The translations under genes were made by a program, and so were the position numbers. Below the pieces are notes generated by a model. That model did no database searches. It saw nothing but the letters and a program-made list of their open reading frames with translations, and was not told the origin of the DNA. A DNA stretch of 39,999 nucleotides from Gemmatimonadota bacterium (GTDB lineage Bacteria; Gemmatimonadota; Gemmatimonadetes; Gemmatimonadales; Gemmatimonadaceae): assembly GCA_031127095.1 (NCBI GenBank), contig JARIEX010000016.1:1-39999 (forward strand). The letters are read 5' to 3'. Positions 14,943 to 22,991 of the stretch are shown piece after piece (position 1 is the first letter of the stretch; every line of letters starts with the position of its first letter).

Positions 14943-16859
14943 TCAGGTCGCAATCACAGGCGTGCGTAACGCCGCGCTCCCGAAGATCGGGGCGGTGGGC
15001 ATCGCGGGTGCCGGGTCCGCGCCAAAGTCCTCGACCAGACCACGCATAGCCTCAAGCAACCAGTCATTGTCCGGCGCACCGTCCAACGCGTCCACCAGTA
15101 TCTGCAAACGCGACCGCGCGATCTCCGGCACGCCGACGTACTTGCTGCGGAGCACCTTCGGGTGCGTCGTCGGCTCAGCCATCTCAGCGCTGAAAAACAT
15201 CTCTTCATACAGTTTTTCGCCGGGACGGGCACCGGTGAAGCGGACCTCGATATCCACACCGGGCTCGAGTCCCGACAACTGGATCAGGTCACGTGCCAGG
15301 TTCACGATCGGCACGGCTTCGCCCATGTCGAGACAGTACACCTCGCCACCCGTTCCCATGGCGCACGCCTGCAGTACCAGCTCCACCGATTCGGGGATCG
15401 TCATGAAATACCGACGCATCTCGGGGTGCGTGACCAGCACGGGACCACCCGCACGAATTTGCCGCATGAACGTTGGCACCACAGACCCGCGGCTGCCGAG
15501 CACATTGCCGAACCGCACGGCGACATACGCGCGTCCGCTGTCCTGTGCGGCCAGCTGGACCGTCTGCTCGGCGATCCGCTTGGTGGCGCCCATCACGCTG
15601 GTGGGACGCACGGCCTTGTCCGTTGAGATGAGCACCAGATGCCTGACCCCGCACGCCATGGCGGCATCCACCACGCTCTGCGTGCCGACCACATTGTTCC
15701 GGAACGCCTCGAGCACGTTCACCTCCATCAGCGGGACGTGCTTGTGTGCCGCCGCATGAAACACCACCGCTGGTGCAAAGCGCTGCATCACCGCACGCAT
15801 GCCGGCACAATCGCGAACATCGAGAATGACCGGCGTCGTCACGACGCTCGGGAAGCGCACCCGGAGCTCCTGTTCAATCTCAAAAATGGAGTTCTCACCA
15901 CGACCCAAAAGCACGAGCTGAGCGGGTTGGAACACCGCCAGTTGGCGACACAGTTCCGATCCGATCGAGCCACCGGCACCGGTCACGAGCACCGTCTGTC
16001 CGCGAATCAGTCGGCGAACCGGCGCGATATCGCCGGCCACCACCTCGCGTTGCAGCAGGTCCTCGATCTGCACTTCGCGCAACGCGGCCACTGCCGTGCC
16101 GCGGGTGATCTGTTCATGCAACGACGGGACGGTGCGGGTTTCCAGACCACTGGTGCGCGCGAGCTGTAACACCGTGCGGATCGCCGAGCCCGACGCGGAC
16201 GGCATCGCAATGATGACATGCCGGACACCCGTCGCGAGCGCCACACGCGGCATGGCGGTCGCAGCCCCGAGCACCGGAAGATCCCCGATCTGCAAGCCGT
16301 GCTTGCGCGGGTCATCATCGAGAAAGGCGACGGGGACGAAGCCGGCGCGGTTCTGCGACAGCAGTTCGCGCGCCACCATCTGACCCGCCTCTCCGGCTCC
16401 GACGATGAGAACCGGCACCGAACCGGAACGACGGCGGTTGAGAGCGCGACGCTCGCGGCGACGGCGCAACAGGCGCGCCATGATACGCGAGAGGGTGACC
16501 GCACTTCCTGACAGCAACGCATCGAGCGCCAGCACGGACAGGGGGATCCGCGACGCAACGAGCCCCGCACCGGGCAGGGCGACGGCCCCCACGATGAAGG
16601 AGCAGACACCGGCGGCAATGACGGCCACCAGAATGCGCTCCAGCTCAGCCACACTGGCCAGCGACCAGATGCGCCCGTACATCGCAAGGCCCCAGAAGAT
16701 CGCGATCCGGGCTGGAATCGCGAACAGAAGGAACATCGTGATCGCCCATCCTTCCCCGGCCACCCACCAGCTGACACCTTCGAAACGGATGGTGTACGCC
16801 GCGACGATCGACAGACAGAGCGCCGCCAGATCGAGGAGGAGAAAGTACCGATTACGCAT
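14943..16859 (-). CDS. Membrane nucleotide-sugar 4,6-dehydratase/epimerase (FlaA1/CapD/WbpM type)
   Basis: Makes a 4-keto-6-deoxy sugar nucleotide, usually from UDP-GlcNAc or UDP-GalNAc, feeding the polysaccharide locus. The 638-aa protein has four N-terminal helices (about 5-125), a first Rossmann domain with LIVGAGEAGQ (151-160), and the catalytic SDR domain with LVTGAGGSIGSE (291-302), an AHKHVPLME motif (371-379), STDKAV (412-417) and VMGATKR (422-428). The usual SDR catalytic Tyr is replaced by Met423 with Lys427 kept, as is normal for this family. RFGNVLGSRGSV is at 449-460. It lies 33 bases downstream of the aminotransferase gene on the same strand, which suggests cotranscription, although that enzyme does not look like a sugar aminotransferase. 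Confidence 0.93.
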   Translation of the reverse strand: MRNRYFLLLDLAALCLSIVAAYTIRFEGVSWWVAGEGWAITMFLLFAIPARIAIFWGLAMYGRIWSLASVAELERILVAVIAAGVCSFIVGAVALPGAGLVASRIPLSVLALDALLSGSAVTLSRIMARLLRRRRERRALNRRRSGSVPVLIVGAGEAGQMVARELLSQNRAGFVPVAFLDDDPRKHGLQIGDLPVLGAATAMPRVALATGVRHVIIAMPSASGSAIRTVLQLARTSGLETRTVPSLHEQITRGTAVAALREVQIEDLLQREVVAGDIAPVRRLIRGQTVLVTGAGGSIGSELCRQLAVFQPAQLVLLGRGENSIFEIEQELRVRFPSVVTTPVILDVRDCAGMRAVMQRFAPAVVFHAAAHKHVPLMEVNVLEAFRNNVVGTQSVVDAAMACGVRHLVLISTDKAVRPTSVMGATKRIAEQTVQLAAQDSGRAYVAVRFGNVLGSRGSVVPTFMRQIRAGGPVLVTHPEMRRYFMTIPESVELVLQACAMGTGGEVYCLDMGEAVPIVNLARDLIQLSGLEPGVDIEVRFTGARPGEKLYEEMFFSAEMAEPTTHPKVLRSKYVGVPEIARSRLQILVDALDGAPDNDWLLEAMRGLVEDFGADPAPAMPTAPIFGSAALRTPVIAT

Positions 16860-16892
16860 GATGGCTGACGGCTCCTGCCAGAAAGCGCTTCA

Positions 16893-18116
16893 TCAGGAAG
16901 GGGAGGAGATCGCCGCGGCGTACGCCGTCGCAAACCGTCCGGCATCCGCCGCCTTCATCCCGCACACCCCCACCCGCAGCCCTTCGGGCATCGGGATGAC
17001 GAACACATCGGCCGCTTTCAACGTCTCGCACACCGCAAACGGATCGGGCGGCGCGGGCAGCGTGACGAAGAACCCGCCATCCCACGGCGCGCCCGGGAGT
17101 CCCTCGGCCTTGAGTGCCGCATCGAGTGCCGCCACACGTGCCGTGAGGATACCGCGCCAATGCGCGTGCTCGGCTGCCAACGCGGCGTGTGCGGTCTCGC
17201 TCTTCGTCATGCGCACCAGGACGCTCATCGGTGCGCGCGCGCAGTTGCTCCACGTGCCACGGCAGCTCGCCACCAGTGCGCCCTTGAGTGCCGGGTCGCT
17301 GCTCCACGGAAACACCAGCGCACCGGCGCGCGACCCGTACAACGTGAACGCCTTGCTCAGACTCAGGCTGGCGCACACCAGCACGCCCTGCTCGGCGCCG
17401 AAGGCGGCGTAGTCGTCGAGTGCCTCACGCACCTCGTTGGGGTCGCGGGCGTAGTCGAGGTACGCAAAATCCAGCAGCAGCGTCACCGGGCCCTGCGAGG
17501 CGACATCGCGCAGCATGGACAACAGCGTGCGGCGATCGTCACGCGACAGGCTGCGCCCGGTGGGGTTGTGGCACGGATCATTCAGCCACACCAACAGGCG
17601 CCCCTGCTCCTCGAGCAGATCGCGCGCCTTCGCTTCCCACGCCCCGATGTCGAGCGCTTCGCCAGGGGCTGGATACGGTGCGGTGTCCAGGCGCACCGAT
17701 GCCTCGGCGGCGATGGTGGCATACGGGCCCCAGAACGGAGCCGCCGTGAGGATCGCCTGCCCACGCTCCACGAAATTGCGCAGCGTCAGCGCCAGCGCGC
17801 CCGATCCACCAGGCGTCGCCACCGCCACCCCGGGGCTCGTAAGGGACGGCCAATGCCGCTGCGTGAGTGCCAGCAAAAACGCTGGGTCACCGGCGATCGG
17901 CGCGTACGGCGCGATCTCCATGGGCGTCAGTTCGCGCCACAGCGCCATCACGCTCCCATGCACCACCAGCTTGCCGTGATCGTCAAGCAGCGCGCCAACG
18001 GTCGCGTTGATCACCGCCGCGCCCGTCGCGGCCCGCTGCTGGGCGGCGCTATTGAGCGTGAAGATCAGATCGTCGCCGGAAAGCCCGTGGCGCGAATCGA
18101 GCAGATGAGTGCGCAT
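16893..18116 (-). CDS. PLP-dependent class I/II aminotransferase
   Basis: A 407-aa fold-type I aminotransferase, most like aspartate/aromatic amino-acid aminotransferases. Visible active-site elements are ATPGGSGALAL (100-110), the substrate loop PCHNPTG (181-187), D216 in LLLDFAYLDY for the pyridine nitrogen, the Schiff-base lysine K255 in LSLSKAFTLYGSRAG with R263 for phosphate, and the carboxylate-binding Arg in GLRVGVCGM near residue 383. The start ATG 18116 is preceded by GGAGG at 15 bases; a longer frame to 18248 would overlap the upstream gene and is rejected. It follows the 175-aa unknown gene by 31 bases. Substrate is not predictable; amino-acid metabolism is more likely than sugar amination. 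Confidence 0.88.
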   Translation of the reverse strand: MRTHLLDSRHGLSGDDLIFTLNSAAQQRAATGAAVINATVGALLDDHGKLVVHGSVMALWRELTPMEIAPYAPIAGDPAFLLALTQRHWPSLTSPGVAVATPGGSGALALTLRNFVERGQAILTAAPFWGPYATIAAEASVRLDTAPYPAPGEALDIGAWEAKARDLLEEQGRLLVWLNDPCHNPTGRSLSRDDRRTLLSMLRDVASQGPVTLLLDFAYLDYARDPNEVREALDDYAAFGAEQGVLVCASLSLSKAFTLYGSRAGALVFPWSSDPALKGALVASCRGTWSNCARAPMSVLVRMTKSETAHAALAAEHAHWRGILTARVAALDAALKAEGLPGAPWDGGFFVTLPAPPDPFAVCETLKAADVFVIPMPEGLRVGVCGMKAADAGRFATAYAAAISSPS

Positions 18117-18147
18117 CACCGTAAGGTAACGCCTCCAACCCGCTCGG

Positions 18148-18675
18148 TCACCGGACGAACCGGAGGTCCAACGCGCCGCCGGCGGGCACGGCCGTCCACT
18201 GTGCCAGCAACTCCGCGCGACACGCCCGCACCCGGTCCAGCTCGTCATCGGTCAGCGCGGGAAGGTGGGTGGGGGTTTTCTTCCCCGCTGCCCGGCGCGA
18301 CGCGATGTGCTGCGCGGCCTGCGCATGGAATGCCTCCACGGTCAGCGGCGCCCCATGACGGCGCTCGACGTCGAAGAAGCCCACGATCAGCTCCGCCACC
18401 AGCGCTTCCTCAGGAATCGGTCCGCGCGGCCACGGCGCGGCGAAGTCGCTGATCTCCCAGCCATCGGCCAGGAGACCATAGAACCCACCCCGAAAACCGA
18501 GGACGGTCTCGACCGCGTAGTGCGTGAGATCGTGCGGAGGAAAGACGAGCGCCGACGGCCCGTGTTGCCGTTGCCACGTCACCGATCCGTCACGTCGCGT
18601 ACCGGTCAGCGAGGCGGATCCATCCGGGTGCCGCTTGAAACGGACGTGCAGGTCAGCGGGTGGGTCCATGGCCAT
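18148..18675 (-). CDS. Conserved hypothetical protein, 175 aa
   Basis: I do not recognise this family. The protein is soluble, with no signal peptide. Residues 1-45 form a beta-rich opening (HVRFKRHPDGSASLTGTRRD, with a WQRQHG segment after it), then PPHDLTHYAVE near 46-56 contains a His-Asp-His cluster that might be functional, followed by GFRGGFYGLLADGWEISDF. The second half is helical and ends in ELLAQWTAVPAGGALDLRFVR-type sequence. It sits 9 bases downstream of the outer-membrane protein gene and 31 bases upstream of the aminotransferase, so it is within one transcription unit. The start ATG at 18675 has a second ATG at 18669. Confidence 0.75.
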   Translation of the reverse strand: MAMDPPADLHVRFKRHPDGSASLTGTRRDGSVTWQRQHGPSALVFPPHDLTHYAVETVLGFRGGFYGLLADGWEISDFAAPWPRGPIPEEALVAELIVGFFDVERRHGAPLTVEAFHAQAAQHIASRRAAGKKTPTHLPALTDDELDRVRACRAELLAQWTAVPAGGALDLRFVR

Positions 18676-18684
18676 GGCGTGATC

Positions 18685-20889
18685 CTACCACGGCTGCCCG
18701 AAGGTCACCAGCGCCGTCCATGGCGCCGGCTGGTCCACCTTTCGTGTCGCGCCCACGAACATGCCGCCCGAGAACAACCGGAGGCCCGCCGTGAGTGATG
18801 CCCGCACGCCATCGGTGGGACGCGACACCGGTGCCCACAACGCGAGCCGGGTGGAGTCGATCGGCGCCCCGAGCCGCTCGATGCTCGTGCGCGCCGCATC
18901 GGAGGGGGCGTCGGCCCAGCCGCTCTGGACACCGACACTCAAACCGGGGGCCGGCGCCGGCAGAAAGAACCGTCCCGCACGAACCGGCTGGCGGAAGAAC
19001 GGGCTCGTGTACTGCAGCGACGCGCGCAGCACCGCAGCGCGCGACCCGGCAAACTCCTTGTCGTCGTACCCCGGCAGATTCTGAAACTTGCCCAGCTCGA
19101 ACAGCTGTTGCGGCGGAATGCGTGCCCCGAAGACCGCGCCCACATCGCCGCGCGCCAGGGCCAGGAACGGGCCGAACGGCTGACGCGCCGTGGCACGCGC
19201 CTCGGCGCGCTGCCAGGTCAGCGTGCCGTCCCCGCGCTCGTACGCGAGTCGGGCACCGAGTCCCGGCCGGGTGAATTCCGCGCTGACGTCAGGATGCCAT
19301 TCCACGAGGGCCGCGCTACGCCGATAGCTTCCCGCATCCACACGGCGATTGTCGCGATAGGCGTTGCCGCCAAAGGGACTGCGCGCGTAGGTCGCACCGC
19401 GATACCGGTCGTCGGCCACCCCGAACTCCACGCGGGTCAGCAGGCGGCGGGCCCCGAACGTGCGCACCGCCGCCACGGTAGCGCTGCGACGGTCGACGTA
19501 GTCGTACGGGTCCTGCGACCCGAACAGGGCGGCCATGGTATTGCCGGAATCGAGCGGAACGCGGAAATCGTTCGTGTTGTCGAGCGAGCGTCCACTGCGC
19601 AGTTCCAGCACCGTGGTGCCGCGCGTGCGTTCCACCGACACGCGGCCGCGGGCGGTGCCTTCGTTCCACGCCCAGCCGGCATTCGCACGCACGACCACCC
19701 CCGGCGCCTTGTCGCGCAGCGACCACTTGAGGCCTGTGCCGGTGAATACGCCTTCGACGCGGTTGAAATGGAACACGTCGCTCGCGCGGGGGACCGTGAG
19801 GTCAAGCCGCGGTGCCCCCGTGGGGCGCCAGCGGTCGGGGCCGATGTCGTTGAAATCGTCGGCATGCATGCCGAGCGAGAGGGCGCCGGCGTCCGTGCGC
19901 CACGCGGCGTAGCGGCCCAAGGAATCCGTTCCCGCAAATGACAGGCGACGTCGCGACAGGGCGCGCAGCGAATCGGCGACAGCCAGCGTGCGGGCGTCGA
20001 GCACCGTGTCGTTGACCTGCATCTGCGAGAAGCGCGAGACAATGCGCACCACTACGCGTCCGTCCCCGAATGCGGGCGAGGTGGCCTGCAGCTCGATCCG
20101 CTGCTTCGCCGGCAGCCAATACGCGCCGTTCCGCTCACCGTTTTCGTACTCCACAAACGCCACCGCATCGCTGATCGACGCCATGACGCCGCGCCGAGAC
20201 GTATTGACGCGCACGAAATAGCCGCGCAAGCGCACCAGTGTGCCGCGCGAGGCGTCGAGATCCATCGTACCATCGAACAACACCGCCGCGGCGGTGAGGT
20301 CCGTGCGCGGCTGCACGCGCACCTGCACGATCGGAATCACGCGATCACCAGCGCGCATGGTGACGATCGTGTCGCCACCAGAAAAGCGATAGTACCGGTC
20401 CCGGTCGATGGCGAGCGGGTGGATGGCCGGCATTGTGTCGGCGGCGCTGGCGCGCGTGGAGGGACGGGCGCGCCCCGGTTGACCGCCCGCCGGCGACGAG
20501 GCGCGGACCCGCAGCCGGTTCCCGTACAACACGGGGTTGAGCCAGCCGGTCTGGAACACGGACAGCATCGAGACGTTCGCGCCGGTCTGCTGCGCGCGAT
20601 ACCCCACGATATGCTGATCGTAGAACCCCGTGCGATTCCACTTGAGCGTGCTCGCCACCTGCTCCACCGCTGCGACGGCCTCGTTTCCCTCCTCCCGCCG
20701 CAACAGCACCGAGATCTCCGTCTCGACGTGCGCCGTGAAGCTGATCAGCGACGGCGGCAGTACGTTCCGTTGGCTCGCCTCCGCCAGCAGATCGCGGAGC
20801 GCCAGCGGTGCGCGTGTCTGCGCGCGATCCACCTGCGCATCCGCGCGCGTGGCCATGAGCACGAGCACGCCGATCAGGAGCCGTCGCAC
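18685..20889 (-). CDS. Outer-membrane beta-barrel protein, BamA/TPS-like C-terminus, unknown role
   Basis: A 734-aa exported protein. Residues 1-18 are a signal peptide (LLIGVLVLMATRADAQ). The middle (about 150-330) is beta-rich and reminiscent of the periplasmic part of DUF5686-type proteins, with YYRFSGGDTIVTMRAGDRVI. From about 400 onward it shows alternating barrel strands, including LFELGKFQNLPGYDDKEFAG, an 'LRGY'-like segment of the two-partner or Omp85-related barrels, and it ends in an aromatic terminal residue (FGQPW) as expected for Bam-assembled barrels. It may transport or insert a surface molecule; nothing visible names the substrate. It starts 7 bases after the ABC-F stop on the same strand, so it is probably cotranscribed. 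Confidence 0.75.
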   Translation of the reverse strand: MRRLLIGVLVLMATRADAQVDRAQTRAPLALRDLLAEASQRNVLPPSLISFTAHVETEISVLLRREEGNEAVAAVEQVASTLKWNRTGFYDQHIVGYRAQQTGANVSMLSVFQTGWLNPVLYGNRLRVRASSPAGGQPGRARPSTRASAADTMPAIHPLAIDRDRYYRFSGGDTIVTMRAGDRVIPIVQVRVQPRTDLTAAAVLFDGTMDLDASRGTLVRLRGYFVRVNTSRRGVMASISDAVAFVEYENGERNGAYWLPAKQRIELQATSPAFGDGRVVVRIVSRFSQMQVNDTVLDARTLAVADSLRALSRRRLSFAGTDSLGRYAAWRTDAGALSLGMHADDFNDIGPDRWRPTGAPRLDLTVPRASDVFHFNRVEGVFTGTGLKWSLRDKAPGVVVRANAGWAWNEGTARGRVSVERTRGTTVLELRSGRSLDNTNDFRVPLDSGNTMAALFGSQDPYDYVDRRSATVAAVRTFGARRLLTRVEFGVADDRYRGATYARSPFGGNAYRDNRRVDAGSYRRSAALVEWHPDVSAEFTRPGLGARLAYERGDGTLTWQRAEARATARQPFGPFLALARGDVGAVFGARIPPQQLFELGKFQNLPGYDDKEFAGSRAAVLRASLQYTSPFFRQPVRAGRFFLPAPAPGLSVGVQSGWADAPSDAARTSIERLGAPIDSTRLALWAPVSRPTDGVRASLTAGLRLFSGGMFVGATRKVDQPAPWTALVTFGQPW

Positions 20890-20896
20890 GGCCGTG

Positions 20897-22948
20897 CTAC
20901 GCCTTCAGTTGCTGGACGTGCTCGCCCGCCGCCGTCCAGTCGTGCACCGCGTCATCGAGCGCGTCGCGGGCATCGTCCAGCGCCCGGCCCAGCACGGCCG
21001 CTTTTTGTATGCCGGCCGGCGAGTCGTAGAGCGTGACATCATCGAGCTCCGCCGTGATCCCCGCGATCTTCGCTTCCAGCATCGATACCCGCAGCTCGGC
21101 GTCGCTCAGTGCCTTGTCGGCCGCCCGCTGCGCCTTCCGCACATCGTTCGACGTGGGCGCCGCGTGGGCGTGGCCCGCCTTGGACCCGTGCTTCCCCTGC
21201 GACTTGTCGTAGGCCTGTTCCTTCGCCTTGTCGGCCCGCTCACGCTCGCGCTGCAGCTCGCGTTCCCGGTCGCGCACCTTCGCGTTCTTCTCCGACTCGC
21301 GCTGCGAAATCTCGCGCGCGTCCTTCTCGGCCTTGATCTTGTTCTCGGCCCGCAACGCTTCCCACTCCACGAAGCTGCCGGGGAAGATGATCAGCTTCTG
21401 ATCCTTCACTTCCCACACCTGTGTGGCCAACCCGCGCAGCACGGCGCGATCGTGGCTCACGATCAGGCAGCTGCCCTCGTACGCCTCGATCGCATCCTCG
21501 AGCGCTTCGATGCTTTCCACGTCGAGGTGATTCGTGGGCTCGTCGAGAATGAGCAGGTTGTTGGTGGAGAGCGTGAGCAGCGCCAATGCCACGCGCGCCC
21601 GCTCACCACCCGACAGCGTGCCGATCGTGCGCTGGACTTCGTCGCCACTGTAGCCGAAGCGACCGAGATGCCCCTGCACCTGACGACGCTCCCAGAGCGG
21701 ACGTTGGGTAGCGATGGCTTCGTAGATCGTGCTGTCGAGCGGAAGATGTCCGACATCCTGACGGTAGTACGCCACCGTCGTGCTGGGACCCATCTTCACT
21801 TTCCCCGCATGCGCCGGATGCTCTTCGACCAACGTCTTGATCAGCGTGCTCTTGCCGGCGCCGTTCGGGCCCACGAGCGCGACCACTTCATTGCGCTCGA
21901 GCACCACGTTCACGTCGCGCAACAGTTCGCGCGTGCCATTCGGCGTTTCCACCGCCACGGTCACATGCTCGGCTTCGATCACGCGATCACCACTGCGATC
22001 GCCGGCCGACAAACGCAGCGCCATTACGCCGTCACCACCGATCGGCGCCGACAGGCGCGGCATGCGTGCCAGCAGCTTGCGACGTCCCTTGGCCTGCTTG
22101 GTGTTCTGACCGGCCAGGTTGCGCGCGATGTAGTCGGTTTCCGACTGGATCTTGGACTGCTGCTTGTCGAACTGGCGCTGTTGCGTGAGCCGTTTCTCTT
22201 CGCGCTGAATGAGGAACGACTCGTAGCTCCCTTCGTAGGAGAAGGCGGAGCCACCCTCGAAGTGCAACACGTGATTGGCCATCACCGCGAGAAAGGCGCG
22301 ATCGTGGCTGATGCAGATCACGGTACGGTCGGTGTCGCGCAGATACTGCTCGAGCCACGCCGTCGTTTCGAGATCGAGGTGATTGGTCGGTTCGTCGAGC
22401 AGCAGGATTTCAGCCGGCGTAGCGAGCTGACGGGCCAACGCCACGCGTCCCCGTTCACCGCCGCTGAGCGTGCCGATGCTGGTGGCCCGTGCCGCCTCGG
22501 GATCGAAGCCGACACCCATCAGCACCGCGTCAACCTTCGCGGCCATCTGATAGCCACCCTCGCGTTCGAACCGTTCGAGATCGCGGCCGTACTTTTCCAT
22601 TGCCTCTTCGCCGTGATCATGCTCGAGATTCGCCGCCTGCGTGGCCAGCGACGCCTCGAGCGACCGCAGATCACCAAACGCGTCGGCCACGATCTCCCAA
22701 AGGGTCATGCCATCGGGGAAACAACGGTGCTGGTCCATGAGCGCCACGCGCAGTCCGGGCATACGCGCCACGGAGCCACTGGTGGGCGTGAGATCGCCGG
22801 TGATCAGGCGGACCAGCGTGGTTTTGCCCGTGCCGTTGCGGCCGACCACGGCCCAGCGGTCGCCGGATCCCACCGTCAGCGAGATATCGCGAAAGATCTC
22901 GGTCGCGCCAAAGTCCACCCGCGCGTTACCGATCGAAATCAGAGTCAT
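20897..22948 (-). CDS. ABC-F family ATPase (Uup/EttA-like translation factor)
   Basis: A soluble tandem ATPase with no membrane segments, of the family that binds the ribosomal E site and modulates translation or ribosome rescue. From ATG 22948 (683 aa) the first cassette has Walker A GRNGTGKTT (36-44), LSGGERGRVALARQL and LLLDEPTNHLDLE. The linker holds the charged helical arm. The second cassette has GPNGAGKST, LSGGERARVALALL and LILDEPTNHLDVE. The C-terminus is a long charged coiled coil (REISQRESEKNAKVRDRERE) followed by a second one, as in Uup-type proteins. A frame extending to 23158 overlaps the upstream acyltransferase and adds junk. It follows the PlsC-like gene by 43 bases. Some relatives give antibiotic resistance, but nothing here indicates that. 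Confidence 0.93.
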   Translation of the reverse strand: MTLISIGNARVDFGATEIFRDISLTVGSGDRWAVVGRNGTGKTTLVRLITGDLTPTSGSVARMPGLRVALMDQHRCFPDGMTLWEIVADAFGDLRSLEASLATQAANLEHDHGEEAMEKYGRDLERFEREGGYQMAAKVDAVLMGVGFDPEAARATSIGTLSGGERGRVALARQLATPAEILLLDEPTNHLDLETTAWLEQYLRDTDRTVICISHDRAFLAVMANHVLHFEGGSAFSYEGSYESFLIQREEKRLTQQRQFDKQQSKIQSETDYIARNLAGQNTKQAKGRRKLLARMPRLSAPIGGDGVMALRLSAGDRSGDRVIEAEHVTVAVETPNGTRELLRDVNVVLERNEVVALVGPNGAGKSTLIKTLVEEHPAHAGKVKMGPSTTVAYYRQDVGHLPLDSTIYEAIATQRPLWERRQVQGHLGRFGYSGDEVQRTIGTLSGGERARVALALLTLSTNNLLILDEPTNHLDVESIEALEDAIEAYEGSCLIVSHDRAVLRGLATQVWEVKDQKLIIFPGSFVEWEALRAENKIKAEKDAREISQRESEKNAKVRDRERELQRERERADKAKEQAYDKSQGKHGSKAGHAHAAPTSNDVRKAQRAADKALSDAELRVSMLEAKIAGITAELDDVTLYDSPAGIQKAAVLGRALDDARDALDDAVHDWTAAGEHVQQLKA

Positions 22949-22991
22949 GCCTGCGCCTGCGAAAGAAGTCCGAATACGTCCATCGGTGAGA

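Noticed and set aside
16893-18248. Longer aminotransferase starting at 18248
   Set aside because: The additional 44 codons overlap the upstream 175-aa gene and are unlike aminotransferase N-termini; the ATG at 18116 fits.
17160-18452. A 430-codon plus-strand open frame
   Set aside because: It lies opposite the aminotransferase and the 175-aa gene, has no motif, and its composition is typical of antisense frames.
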